DNA of 64,000 nt from Aquabacterium sp029268225 (GTDB taxonomy: Bacteria; Pseudomonadota; Gammaproteobacteria; Burkholderiales; Burkholderiaceae_C), in contig NZ_JBBEYB010000015.1 in assembly GCF_037482285.1 (NCBI RefSeq), forward strand, positions 1-64,000. The letters run 5' to 3'. The position numbers were made by a program, and so were the translations under genes. Positions 8,318-18,472 of the stretch are shown here, piece after piece (within the stretch, counting starts at the first letter, position 1; every line of letters begins with the position of its first letter). The notes beneath the pieces were generated by a model, which did no database searches, was not told the DNA's origin, and saw nothing but the letters and a program-made list of their open reading frames with translations.

Positions 8318-9130
8318 TCAGGCACGTCCCAGGAGGCGCACCGCCACCTGGTTCACGCCCAGGGCCGCACCGCTGCCGGGGTGCAACTCCAGCAACAACT
8401 GGCGCTTGCGCACGGCTTCGCGCACGCAGGGATCGAAGGGAATGTCACCCAGGAATTGCAGCTTGGGCACCACGCCGCTGGGACTCACCACAAAACGGTC
8501 GACCACCTGTTGCAGCTGCTGGCAGATGGTGCGTCCGTCGCCTGGGCGCGCCACCTGATTGACCACCAGGTTGAGCTTCTCGCGTGACTGCTGGGCCGCC
8601 AACACCTTGATGGTGGCATAGGCGTCGGTCATGGACGTCGGCTCTGGCGTGGCCACCACAATGACCTCGGTGGCCATGGAGACCGCGTAGAGCACCACAT
8701 CGGAAATGCCCGCACCGGTGTCAATGATGATCACATCAAAACGCGGCTTGACGGCCTCGAAGATGTCGAGCAGCTTTTCGCGCACCTCTGGCGTCAGGCG
8801 CGAATACTCGACAAGCCCTGAACCGGCCAGCAGCACATGGAACCCGCCCGGCGCCGGGAGGATGGCTTCGTCCAGCTGGGCCTTGCCTGTGAACACATCA
8901 TGCAGAGTGATCTTGGGGTACAGGTTCAGCACGACGTCAAGGTTGGCCAGGCCCAGGTCGGCATCCAGCACCAGCACCTTGAGACCTTGACGGCTGAGCG
9001 AGGTGGCCAGATTGGCACTGAAGAAGGTCTTGCCCACCCCACCCTTGCCGCTGGTGACGGCCACCGTGCGGGCAATCTTGCCGGATGGTTTGGAAGGATT
9101 GGTCTCGGAAACTGGCATGGGCACCATCAT
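8318..9130 (-). CDS. MinD/ParA-family ATPase, FlhG (FleN/YlxH)-like
   Basis: 270 residues. A deviant Walker A motif, SGKGGVGKTFFSANLA, stands near residue 27, and VLDADLGLANLDVVLNL around residue 54 is typical of FlhG/YlxH rather than MinD. The switch region is DVIIIDTGAGISDVVLY. A ParA-like ending follows (VNQVARPGDGRTICQQLQ). FlhG proteins set flagellar number with the GTPase FlhF, but no flhF or flagellar gene is adjacent, so the cellular role is inferred only. ATG starts at 9130 and 9127 are possible; the first overlaps the stop of the upstream diguanylate cyclase by 4 nt. The coupling suggests that surface or motility behaviour and c-di-GMP are handled together. Confidence 0.85.
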   Translation of the reverse strand: MMVPMPVSETNPSKPSGKIARTVAVTSGKGGVGKTFFSANLATSLSRQGLKVLVLDADLGLANLDVVLNLYPKITLHDVFTGKAQLDEAILPAPGGFHVLLAGSGLVEYSRLTPEVREKLLDIFEAVKPRFDVIIIDTGAGISDVVLYAVSMATEVIVVATPEPTSMTDAYATIKVLAAQQSREKLNLVVNQVARPGDGRTICQQLQQVVDRFVVSPSGVVPKLQFLGDIPFDPCVREAVRKRQLLLELHPGSGAALGVNQVAVRLLGRA

Positions 9131-9873
9131 GAGGTCGTTTTCGGGTATTCCTCAAGCATTTCTGAGGCCGAAAGGGTGTCAGATTGCGCAAGACTGCTGA
9201 ACAGGCAACTCTTTTCCTCGGCGCTGACGACGGTCAGGGGCGGGGTGTCCAGGCAGGTGCGGTTACGCCCCTCTGCCTTGGCGCGGTACAACTGTTGGTC
9301 CGCACGTTCGGACCAGATGATGACGGAGGAGCGCACCCACTGGGGCGCAAATGCCCCGCCAATGCTGACGGTGACCGAGGTCTGGCTGCCGCCCAGGAGG
9401 GTGATCTGGCGCTGCGCCACACGGTGGCGGATGCGCTCGGCCACGGCCTGGCCGAAGGCGGGTGGGCAATTGGGCAGGATCATCGCAAACTCTTCGCCCC
9501 CGACTCTGGCCACCAGGTCCATGGGGCGGACGCACTCCTGCAGGCATTCGGCCACCGCACGGATGACGGCATCGCCGGCCACGTGACCGTGGGTGTCATT
9601 GATGGCCTTGAAATGGTCGATGTCCGCCACCAACAACAGCGAGGGCTCGCCCACACGCGCCACCCGGTCGATCTCACGCGCCAGAGAGGTTTCAAACTGG
9701 CGGCGATTGGCCAGGCCCGTGAGCGGGTCGCGACTGGAGAGGTCGCACAGGCCATCGACAATGGCCTGTGCCCAAGGCCACTCACCGGCCAGGGCATTCG
9801 TGGGAGCACGCCAGCCAGCCTGGGTCAGCAAGGCCACCGCGTTGCTCAAATCCAGCACGCCTTCCGGAATCAA
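9127..9873 (-). CDS. Diguanylate cyclase (GGDEF domain)
   Basis: 248 residues with a single GGDEF domain after a short N-terminal region of about 55 residues that has no obvious membrane segment. RDPLTGLANRRQFE starts the domain, DIDHFKAINDTHGH binds metal and substrate, and the active loop is VGGEEF. The inhibitory RxxD site (RPMD) lies five residues before the motif, so product feedback inhibition is expected. The enzyme makes cyclic di-GMP from two GTP. About 40 residues follow the domain without recognisable features. The start is a TTG at 9873 just after AAGG and is less certain than most. It is coupled by overlap to the FlhG-like ATPase. Confidence 0.9.
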   Translation of the reverse strand: MIPEGVLDLSNAVALLTQAGWRAPTNALAGEWPWAQAIVDGLCDLSSRDPLTGLANRRQFETSLAREIDRVARVGEPSLLLVADIDHFKAINDTHGHVAGDAVIRAVAECLQECVRPMDLVARVGGEEFAMILPNCPPAFGQAVAERIRHRVAQRQITLLGGSQTSVTVSIGGAFAPQWVRSSVIIWSERADQQLYRAKAEGRNRTCLDTPPLTVVSAEEKSCLFSSLAQSDTLSASEMLEEYPKTTS

Positions 9874-10040
9874 CCTTGTCTCAGGTACTGCAGGGTGACA
9901 GCTGGGGGATGCGATGGCTCACTCCACGACAAATTCGTCAATTGTCCGCAAGTCTAGCAGGCCGGGCGGCACTTAAGCACCCTGTTGTGGCGCCCAATAA
10001 GGAGTTGCCCGGAACCGGATTTGTGTGACCAAAGGCAGAC

Positions 10041-10068
10041 TCAAGCCGGCGGGCATGCAGTCCGATAT
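10041..10068 (+). promoter_or_regulatory. Possible sigma-28 (FliA) promoter upstream of cheR
   Basis: TCAAGCCG at 10041-10048 and TCCGATAT at 10061-10068, 12 bp apart, resemble the flagellar sigma factor pattern (TAAAGTTT or TCAAG at -35, GCCGATAA at -10). The position, about 75 bp before cheR, suits control of chemotaxis genes by FliA. The match is imperfect and this is inference. Confidence 0.35.
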
Positions 10069-10145
10069 TCCAAACGAAGGATAAGGTGTCATCATGGGCA
10101 CACCTTCTTGCCTGTCGTCGTTTTTGCCCTCACGCCATCGCCTTC

Positions 10146-10973
10146 ATGGACACCGTTGCCGACCGCGAGTTTCACTTTCACGCCCGTGATTTCGCGCGCG
10201 TACGCACGCTCATCTACGATCGAGCGGGCATCAGCCTGCACGAGGGCAAGCAGGCGATGGTGTACAGCCGCCTGTCGAGGCGTCTGCGGGAGACCGGACA
10301 CCCCTCGTTCGAGAGCTACCTCCAGTGGCTGGAGAGCGCCTCGGGCCCTCAGGCCCATCAGGAGTGGCAGGAGTTCGTCAACTGCCTGACCACCAACCTG
10401 ACCTCCTTCTTCCGCGAAGAGCACCACTTTCACACCCTGGCCGATTGGCTCAAGGCGCGAGGCCCGCAACCGACCCGCATCTGGTGTTGCGCCGCCTCCA
10501 CAGGGGAAGAACCGTACTCGCTGGCCATCACGGTGGCCGAAACGCTGGGGCTGAACGCCCCCGTCAAGATCCTGGCCAGCGACATCGACACCAATGTGCT
10601 GCAAACGGCCTCCCGCGCGGTGTACGACGCGGGTGCGCGCGGCCTGAGCCCGCAACGGCTCAAGCAGTTCTTTCTGCGCGGCAAAGGCAACAACACCGGC
10701 TACATCCGGGTCAAGCCGGAATTGACGCGCATGGTGGAATTCCGCCCGTTCAACCTCATGCAGCCCCAATGGCAGTTGGGCGACCCGTTCGATGTGGTGT
10801 TCTGCCGCAATGTGATGATTTATTTCGACGGCCCGACGCAGCGCAAGGTGCTCGAGCGCATTCACGGCGTCATGAAGCCCAAGGGCATGCTCTTCGTCGG
10901 TCACTCTGAAAACTTCACCGAATCGCGTGACATCTTCGTCCTCAAGGGCAAGACCGTCTACGATCGGGTTTGA
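10146..10973 (+). CDS. cheR: Chemotaxis protein methyltransferase CheR
   Basis: 275 residues. The helical N-terminal domain (residues 10-85) is followed by the SAM-binding methyltransferase domain with NLTSFFREEHHF, WCCAASTGEEPYSLAI (motif I, around residue 118) and FDVVFCRNVMIYFD around residue 222. CheR adds methyl groups to glutamates on chemoreceptors for adaptation. The ATG at 10146 (MDTVADREFHFHARDF) gives the usual family length; an upstream frame start adds unconserved residues. It leads a cheR-cheD-cheB operon with 26 bp to cheD. Confidence 0.95.
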   Translation: MDTVADREFHFHARDFARVRTLIYDRAGISLHEGKQAMVYSRLSRRLRETGHPSFESYLQWLESASGPQAHQEWQEFVNCLTTNLTSFFREEHHFHTLADWLKARGPQPTRIWCCAASTGEEPYSLAITVAETLGLNAPVKILASDIDTNVLQTASRAVYDAGARGLSPQRLKQFFLRGKGNNTGYIRVKPELTRMVEFRPFNLMQPQWQLGDPFDVVFCRNVMIYFDGPTQRKVLERIHGVMKPKGMLFVGHSENFTESRDIFVLKGKTVYDRV

Positions 10974-10999
10974 GCCGCCGCGCCACAAGGATTCACCTC

Positions 11000-11722
11000 A
11001 TGTCCAGCATCCCCCCCTTCGGTCACGCGCGCGGTGCCTCCCCGGGCGCCAGCAAAGCGCCGGGACCTCTGGCCTCGGCGGCCCTGGCACCCGGACCACG
11101 CACGGAGCGTCTGGCGCGGCTCAAGGCCCGCACGCCCAAACCGGGCGAAGCCTCCTTTTACTTTTTCGACGCGCACTTCAAATCTGAAGCCGTCAAGATC
11201 CTGCCGGGCGAGTACTTCGTCTACAACGAAGACCTGCTGATCATGACGACGCTGGGCTCGTGCATTGCCGTGTGCCTGTGGGACCGCCAAGCCAAGGTCG
11301 GCGGCATGAACCACTTCATGCTGCCCGACAGTGGCGGCAATGGTCAGGACTCCGGCCGGTATGGCTCGTACGCCATGGAATTGCTGATCAACGAGTTGCT
11401 GAAACTGGGGGCCTCGCGGATGACGATGGAGGCCAAGGTCTTTGGCGGTGGCGCGGTGATCAGCGGCATGAACACCATCAACGTGGGTGAGCGCAACACC
11501 GCCTTCGTGATGGAATACCTCAAGACCGAACGCATTCCGGTGGTCTCCAAGGACGTCCTCGACATCTATCCGCGCAAGGTCTGCTTCCTGCCACACAGCG
11601 GCAAGGCCATGGTCAAGCGCCTGGCGCCCAGCAATCCGGAAGCCATCCTGCAACAAGAGCGCCTGGCGGCGCAAAAAGTGGCCCCCGTCTCCAGTGGCGG
11701 CGGCTCGATCGACCTGTTCTGA
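11000..11722 (+). CDS. cheD: Chemoreceptor glutamine deamidase CheD
   Basis: 240 residues. The N-terminal 45 residues are Ala/Pro-rich and variable, followed by the CheD domain with LPGEYFVYNEDLLIMTTLGSCIAVCL. The Cys of GSCIAV is the catalytic thiol, and the His of MNHFMLPD completes the site. CheD deamidates specific receptor glutamines and adjusts adaptation. The ATG at 11000 has an AAGGA ribosome-binding site 9 nt upstream. It sits between cheR and cheB, the usual betaproteobacterial order. Confidence 0.94.
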   Translation: MSSIPPFGHARGASPGASKAPGPLASAALAPGPRTERLARLKARTPKPGEASFYFFDAHFKSEAVKILPGEYFVYNEDLLIMTTLGSCIAVCLWDRQAKVGGMNHFMLPDSGGNGQDSGRYGSYAMELLINELLKLGASRMTMEAKVFGGGAVISGMNTINVGERNTAFVMEYLKTERIPVVSKDVLDIYPRKVCFLPHSGKAMVKRLAPSNPEAILQQERLAAQKVAPVSSGGGSIDLF

Positions 11723-11737
11723 CAGGCGGAGAACGAC

Positions 11738-12880
11738 ATGCCCAAGATTCGTGTGGTGGTGGTCGACGACTCGGCGCTGGTTCGCAGCATGCTGACCGAG
11801 ATCATCAACCGACAGCCTGACATGGAATGCATCGGCGCGGCGGCCGACCCCTTCGTGGCCCGCGAGATGATCCGTAACCTCAACCCGGACGTGATCACGC
11901 TGGATGTGGAGATGCCGCGCATGGACGGCCTGGACTTCCTGTCCAAGCTGATGCGCCTGCGGCCGATGCCGGTGGTGATGGTGTCCACGCTGACGGAGCG
12001 CGGCGCCGAGGTGACCCTCAAGGCGCTGGAGTTGGGCGCGGTGGACTTCGTGTCCAAGCCCAAGATCGGTGTGGTGGACGGCCTGCGTCAGTTGTCCGAC
12101 GACATCACGGACAAGATCCGGGTGGCCTCGAAAGCACGCATTCATCGGCTGGCCACCAGCGCTGCACCGGCGACCTCGTCCACCGGTGGTGTGCCGACAT
12201 CCGCTGCACGCGCAACGCCAGGTGCCTCGCCAGCGGCCCCCAAGCCCCTGAACACCGGCTCTTACAGCCTGGGGCGTCTGTCCACCGAGAAGCTGATTTT
12301 CATTGGCGCCTCGACGGGCGGCACCGAGGCCACCAAGGAGGTGCTGTTGTCGCTGCCCGCAGACGCCCCCGGCGTGGTCATCACCCAGCACATGCCGCCT
12401 GGCTTCACGCGCAATTACGCGGCCCGTCTGGACGGGCTGTGCAAGATCCGCGTCAAGGAAGCCAGCGATGGCGAGCGCATCCTGCCCGGCCATGCCTACA
12501 TTGCCCCCGGTGGCCTGCACCTGAGCGTGGAGCGCTCGGGCGCCAACTACATTGCCCGTGTTCAAGACGGTGATCCGGTCAACCGCCACAAGCCCAGCGT
12601 GGAAGTGCTGTTCAAGTCGGCGGCGCGTGTGGCCGGGCCCAATGCCATCGGCATCATGCTGACCGGCATGGGCGCCGACGGCGCCAAGGCCATGCGTGAG
12701 ATGCGCGATGCCGGCGCCTATTGCGTGGCCCAGGATGAGGCCAGCTGCGTGGTGTTCGGCATGCCTCGGGAGGCCATCGCCGCAGGCGCGGTGCAGGAGG
12801 TGTTGCCGCTCAACAAGATTGCGCAGCATGTGCTGGACCACCTGCGCGCCACCGTGGGTCAGGCGCTCAGCCGCGTCTGA
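11738..12880 (+). CDS. cheB: Chemotaxis response regulator and methylesterase CheB
   Basis: 380 residues. The receiver domain at residues 1-125 has the VVVDDSALVRSML acidic pocket and the phospho-acceptor Asp in ITLDVEMPRMDG (about residue 57). A Thr/Ala/Pro-rich linker covers residues 140-185. The C-terminal methylesterase domain carries the catalytic triad in FIGASTGGTEA (Ser), TQHMPPGF (His) and LTGMGADGA (Asp). It removes receptor methyl groups when phosphorylated by CheA. No cheA, cheW or cheY is next to it, so the core kinase genes are elsewhere. It is convergent with the patatin gene, with 12 bp between them. Confidence 0.96.
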   Translation: MPKIRVVVVDDSALVRSMLTEIINRQPDMECIGAAADPFVAREMIRNLNPDVITLDVEMPRMDGLDFLSKLMRLRPMPVVMVSTLTERGAEVTLKALELGAVDFVSKPKIGVVDGLRQLSDDITDKIRVASKARIHRLATSAAPATSSTGGVPTSAARATPGASPAAPKPLNTGSYSLGRLSTEKLIFIGASTGGTEATKEVLLSLPADAPGVVITQHMPPGFTRNYAARLDGLCKIRVKEASDGERILPGHAYIAPGGLHLSVERSGANYIARVQDGDPVNRHKPSVEVLFKSAARVAGPNAIGIMLTGMGADGAKAMREMRDAGAYCVAQDEASCVVFGMPREAIAAGAVQEVLPLNKIAQHVLDHLRATVGQALSRV

Positions 12881-12892
12881 CCCCGATTCGAA

Positions 12893-15148
12893 TCACGGCC
12901 GACCGACAAACAGCATCAGGGTCGGCCCCACGCCTGGGCTGTGCAAGATGGCGGTGTACACCGGCCCGATGGCCGTGTCGGCACCCAGGTAGAGGCTGAA
13001 GCCGGTCTTCTTGGGTCCCGTCCACACATCTCGCGGCAGCTGCCAGGCGTTGCCCACCTCCAGGCTGGCGCCCGCAAACAGGCCTCGGGTCAGGATCATG
13101 TCGCTCAGGCGCACGTGGTAGCCCCACCGCAGCAGGGCCACTTGAGGCCCGGCCACCTGAAAGGGCGCGTAGCCCGACAGTTGCTGGAAGCCACCCAGAC
13201 CGAAGCGCCCGATCGCCGGCTGCGCCCCCTCGGAGAGGGCCAGGCGGCCCATCAGGCTGACCGTGTGGGGCCCCCAGGAATTCACCCACTGACCCTGCAC
13301 GTCGAGGTAGCGCAGGTAGCCCTCGGCGTAGCTGCTGTCACGGCGCGCACGACCTTGCCCCTGGAACCATTGCCCATCCAGCCGCCACCCCTTGGACGGA
13401 AAGTAGGCGTGGTCCAACTGATCGAACACAGCCTTGAGGCGCCAGCCACTCTCCCGCCACCGCTCCACCAGAGACACGCCAGGGCGTGACATCAGGTAGT
13501 CGTCCGAGGCCAACGACAGGCGATCGCGCCCGATCTGCTCGACCCAGCCCAAGCGCCACTCCCCCAACTCACGCCAGTTCAGGCCCACATCCAGGGCGAA
13601 CTGGGTCTGTCCGCGCTCGTTGCGTGCCTCCTCCTCGCCATCGGGGTCGCGGTAGACGTCAAAGGTGCGTCGCTGTGCGTTGGCCGCCACGGCCACAAAG
13701 CCGCTCAACCCATCGGGCAGTTGCCACGCCATGGGGCGATACCACTCGGTGCCGAGCAAAGGGCTGGTGCCCAGACGCAGGATGTTGCGCCACTCGCTGC
13801 CCGCGTTGTCAAGCCAATGGCGGTTGTGCACCAGCTTGAGGTTGAAGGCACTGCGCCCACGGTTGTCCGCGCTGAAATCCAGGCCCATCTGGAGATAGTT
13901 GGGGCCCCAGGGCTTGTCCTCCAGTTCGTACACCAGCCCTGCCTCGCCCTGCGGTGTGCGCACCAGTCGGTAGTCGGTGCGCAGGTAGTCGCCCGAAGCG
14001 GCCAGCAAATTGATGTCACGCTCAGCCTTGGCCACGTCGAACACCTGGCCCGGCTGACTGGCGAACATGTCGGCGCGCCGATCCGGTCGGGTCAACTCGG
14101 ATCCTTCGGTGCGCACGAACTGCAAGGTAGGTGGCGGCGGCTGGCGGCGCTGCCGAGCAGCCTGCCAGGCCGCGTAATCGGCCGCGGACATCTGCAGGTC
14201 CTGCATGCGCAGCACCATGGCCTCCGCCTGCACCTCGCCCTGGTCCATGAATTCACGTGCCCGGTTGAAGTCGGCCGAGGTCAGCCCTTCCAGTCGAGGC
14301 GCAATCAAGACATCCTGTGGCGTGAGCGAGCGCAGGCTTTGCTGCACATTTTGCTCGGTCAGGATGTTGATCATCTGCGCCGTCACCCCGGTCAGGGTCG
14401 ACAGGGTTTCACGCGGCGCCAGCGACGTGCCAATGTTGACCACGATGAGTCGCTGCGCCCCCATGGCGCGGGCCACATCGACCGGCGTGTTGTTGACCAG
14501 GCCACCATCACCCAGGATGCGCCCACTGACCTCCAGCGGCGCAAAAATGCCGGGCACCGACATGCTGCTGCGCAAGGCGGTGGCCAGGTCTCCCTCGGAC
14601 AGGATCACGGCCTGCCCGGTTTCCATGTCGGTCGCCACCGCACGGAAGGGGGTGGGCAGCTGATCGAAGTGGCGGACCTGGCTGGCCGACAGGGTCAGGC
14701 GACGCAGATGGGCCTCCAGCACACGGCTGGAGAGCGAGCCCAACGGCGCTTTGAATCCATCGGCACCAATGCCGATTTCCAGCAAGGGGGAGACTTCGAA
14801 GTCGTGCTCCTTGCGACGCTGGGACAGCTCTCGCCGCTCCACGCGGCTGGCAAACACATTGTCCCAGTCCAGTCGCTCGACTTCCCGCTCCACTTCCTGT
14901 GCCGAGAGGCCGCTGGCGTACAGGCCACCGACGATGGCCCCCATGGAGGTGCCTGCGATCACATCGACCGGAATACGCTCTCGCTCCAGCACCTTGAGCA
15001 CCCCGACGTGAGCCAGGCCACGCGCCCCGCCACCGGACAGCACGAGGCCGACCTTGGGCCGCTCTGCCAGCGCCGAGGCCGAGAGCAAGCCGAGCAAGGC
15101 CCAGCCACAGACAGCACGCCAGCACGTGCGAAGAAAAGGGGAAAGCAT
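12893..15148 (-). CDS. Patatin-like phospholipase with C-terminal beta-barrel (PlpD-type, type Vd secretion)
   Basis: 751 residues. A signal peptide (hydrophobic stretch, residues 10-28, ending ASALA) precedes a patatin domain. That domain has the oxyanion loop LSGGGARGLAHVGVL, the nucleophile elbow AGTSMGAI (Gly-x-Ser-x-Gly) and the second dyad residue in GDGGLVNNTPVDVA. After residue 340 there is a POTRA-like linker and a long outer-membrane barrel of the bacterial surface antigen type, with many alternating aromatic strands (GLDFSADNRGRSAFNLK) and a final Phe-x-x-x-x-Pro (FVGRP). This matches P. aeruginosa PlpD, a lipase exported by its own barrel. Substrate and release of the passenger are unknown here. 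Confidence 0.9.
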   Translation of the reverse strand: MLSPFLRTCWRAVCGWALLGLLSASALAERPKVGLVLSGGGARGLAHVGVLKVLERERIPVDVIAGTSMGAIVGGLYASGLSAQEVEREVERLDWDNVFASRVERRELSQRRKEHDFEVSPLLEIGIGADGFKAPLGSLSSRVLEAHLRRLTLSASQVRHFDQLPTPFRAVATDMETGQAVILSEGDLATALRSSMSVPGIFAPLEVSGRILGDGGLVNNTPVDVARAMGAQRLIVVNIGTSLAPRETLSTLTGVTAQMINILTEQNVQQSLRSLTPQDVLIAPRLEGLTSADFNRAREFMDQGEVQAEAMVLRMQDLQMSAADYAAWQAARQRRQPPPPTLQFVRTEGSELTRPDRRADMFASQPGQVFDVAKAERDINLLAASGDYLRTDYRLVRTPQGEAGLVYELEDKPWGPNYLQMGLDFSADNRGRSAFNLKLVHNRHWLDNAGSEWRNILRLGTSPLLGTEWYRPMAWQLPDGLSGFVAVAANAQRRTFDVYRDPDGEEEARNERGQTQFALDVGLNWRELGEWRLGWVEQIGRDRLSLASDDYLMSRPGVSLVERWRESGWRLKAVFDQLDHAYFPSKGWRLDGQWFQGQGRARRDSSYAEGYLRYLDVQGQWVNSWGPHTVSLMGRLALSEGAQPAIGRFGLGGFQQLSGYAPFQVAGPQVALLRWGYHVRLSDMILTRGLFAGASLEVGNAWQLPRDVWTGPKKTGFSLYLGADTAIGPVYTAILHSPGVGPTLMLFVGRP

Positions 15149-15278
15149 GTGGCAGATTGTGCCGCGTCAAAGCCGCTTGCCAAAGCCGCGCAAGGCGCAT
15201 ACAAACTTGATCCAAGTCAGAACGCCCTGGCTCAATCCGCGGTTTGATAGATCCAAGAAAGCACAACGGAGAACCATC

Positions 15279-15446
15279 ATGCAAGCATTGACCGACTTCC
15301 TGACCACCGACTATGGCCTGATGAGCTTGGCCGTGATTGCCTTCATGTTCGTCATGCTGGGCTACATCGCTTGGTACGTTGCTCAACACGTCAAGCAAGA
15401 CACCGAGCGACATGACAAGGATGTGCGCGAGGGCCGCGCTCACTGA
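15279..15446 (+). CDS. DUF3149-type small membrane protein, 55 aa
   Basis: MQALTDFLTTDYGLMSL leads into one strong transmembrane helix (residues 15-35) followed by a charged cytoplasmic tail (QDTERHDKDVREGRAH). The size, the single helix and the DYGLxSL motif match the DUF3149 family of Burkholderiales, whose function is unknown. The ATG has GGAG 8-9 nt upstream. It is divergent from the patatin gene and ends before a bidirectional terminator shared with groEL. Confidence 0.8.
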   Translation: MQALTDFLTTDYGLMSLAVIAFMFVMLGYIAWYVAQHVKQDTERHDKDVREGRAH

Positions 15447-15464
15447 GCCAGTTCCTGCAGACAT

Positions 15465-15497
15465 GAAAAAAGGCCGCTGAACCCAGCGGCCTTTTTC
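15465..15497. terminator. Bidirectional terminator between the DUF3149 gene and groEL
   Basis: An AAAAAAGGCCGCTG / CAGCGGCCTTTTT stem with a four-base loop, with A and T runs on both flanks. It serves the plus-strand DUF3149 gene and the minus-strand groES-groEL operon. Confidence 0.88.
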
Positions 15498-15552
15498 TTT
15501 GGTCTGGCTGAAGTTGCCAGGCGACAGGTGCGGCGAACCGCACCTCAGGGCA

Positions 15553-17205
<1,653 letters not shown>

Positions 17206-17261
17206 GTGTATTTCTCCGAATTCAGTGAATCAATGGATGGGGATTTGCGCAGGGCGTCGGA

Positions 17262-17552
17262 TTACTTCTCGACGACGGCAAACAGGTCTTCTTCGCGCAT
17301 GACCAGCAGCTCTTCGCCATCGACCTTGACGGTCTGGCCGGAGTACTTGCCGAACAGGACGCGATCGCCCACCTTGACGTTCAAGGCCACAAACTCACCC
17401 TTGTCATTGCGCTTGCCAGGGCCAACGGCCAGCACTTCGCCTTGGTCAGGCTTCTCGGCAGCGTTGTCGGGGATGATGATGCCCAGGGCGGTCTTGGTTT
17501 CTTGTTCCAGGCGCTTGACGATCACGCGATCGTGCAGGGGACGCAGTTTCAT
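17262..17552 (-). CDS. groS: Co-chaperonin GroES (Hsp10)
   Basis: 96 residues from the ATG at 17552 (MKLRPLHDRVIVKRLEQE), the family's canonical start; the open frame reaches back a few codons further. The mobile loop (TKTALGIIIPDNAAEKP) and the roof segment are visible. GroES caps the GroEL chamber. The gene is first in the groES-groEL operon behind the CIRCE operator, so it should be induced by heat shock through HrcA relief. Confidence 0.98.
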   Translation of the reverse strand: MKLRPLHDRVIVKRLEQETKTALGIIIPDNAAEKPDQGEVLAVGPGKRNDKGEFVALNVKVGDRVLFGKYSGQTVKVDGEELLVMREEDLFAVVEK

Positions 17553-17659
17553 GACTTCTCCAGTCTCTTGAGACATCGGTTTGACAATGGATTCGACGTG
17601 AGTGAATGCTCACATCGACGGTACGAATGTGGGGCTCAGCCGCCGCAGCGACCTCACCA

Positions 17660-17686
17660 TTAGCACTCACATTCAGCGAGTGCTAA
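17660..17686. promoter_or_regulatory. CIRCE operator (HrcA-binding site)
   Basis: A perfect TTAGCACTC - 9 bp - GAGTGCTAA inverted repeat. This is the classical HrcA repressor target and sits between the promoter and groES. Confidence 0.97.
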
Positions 17687-17689
17687 CAG

Positions 17690-17717
17690 ATTATAGGGAC
17701 GCTCCGAGACATTTCAA
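17690..17717 (-). promoter_or_regulatory. groES-groEL promoter
   Basis: On the minus strand TTGAAA (17712-17717) and a perfect TATAAT (17690-17695) are 16 bp apart, immediately upstream of CIRCE. The -35 region also reads CTTGAAA, as in sigma-32 promoters, so dual control is possible. Confidence 0.75.
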
Positions 17718-17737
17718 GGGGCATTTCGACAGACACT

Positions 17738-18472
17738 TCACCCGCGCAGCGCAGATGGCGGCCAGCAATTGGTCAACAGCATCTCGTCCAGCGACCGACC
17801 GTGGCGCCAGTCTTCCAGCTCCAGCATCGGAGCGTCATAAAACTGAGGCACAGGCCCCAGACACAGGATCGCAATGGGCTGAGCGGTGTCAGGCAGTTGC
17901 AGCTCATGCGCCAATGCAACGGGATCGAACATGGAGACCCATCCCATGCCCAGATTCTCGACACGCGCAGCCAACCACAGGTTCTGGATCGCACATGCCA
18001 CCGAGCACAGGGCCATTTCCTTGGGCATGGTGCGGCGGCCAAACACGGTGCCATCGTCAGGCGCCAGGACCACCACGAGCAGCTCGGCACACTCCCGAAT
18101 GCCCTCAACCTTGAGCTGCATGAAGGCGTCGCCGCGCTCGCCCAGGGCCTCGCAGGTCTTCAGCCGCTCGGCCTCGACCAACTCGGCGATGCGCCGACGC
18201 AAGCTGGTATCGGTGATGCGCACGAAGCGCCAAGGCTGCATGAGCCCGACCGATGGAGCGTGGTGAGCCGCTTGCAGCAAGCGCCGCAACACCTCGGGCG
18301 CGACGGAAGCACCTGGCGTGAAGTGGCGCATGTCGCGCCGCGCCTGAACCAGTTGATGGAACGCCGCGCGGTCTTGCGCAGAAAACACATGCCCGCCTGG
18401 TGCCTCGACGGCAGCGTGGTCGCGGCACCCCGTCGATTCAGCGGGATCACTGACGTGGGCTTGACCTGACAT
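17738..18472 (-). CDS. BluB-like nitroreductase (5,6-dimethylbenzimidazole synthase)
   Basis: 244 residues of the nitroreductase fold. FHQLVQARRDMRHFTPG, AAHHAPSVGLMQPWRFVRI and LWLAARVENLGMGWVSMFD match BluB. BluB splits reduced FMN with oxygen to give the lower ligand of vitamin B12. The ATG at 18472 (MSGQAHVSDP) is chosen; the open frame upstream adds unconserved residues. No other cobalamin genes and no recognisable cobalamin riboswitch are nearby, so it may serve salvage or remodelling, or be a BluB-like reductase. It lies downstream of the cys operon on the same strand with 141 bp between. Confidence 0.78.
   Translation of the reverse strand: MSGQAHVSDPAESTGCRDHAAVEAPGGHVFSAQDRAAFHQLVQARRDMRHFTPGASVAPEVLRRLLQAAHHAPSVGLMQPWRFVRITDTSLRRRIAELVEAERLKTCEALGERGDAFMQLKVEGIRECAELLVVVLAPDDGTVFGRRTMPKEMALCSVACAIQNLWLAARVENLGMGWVSMFDPVALAHELQLPDTAQPIAILCLGPVPQFYDAPMLELEDWRHGRSLDEMLLTNCWPPSALRG

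Noticed and set aside
10958..12841. 627-codon open frame opposite cheD and cheB
   Set aside because: It lies entirely antisense to well-recognised genes, is His/Gly/Val-rich and has no family features; GC-rich codon use leaves the opposite strand open.
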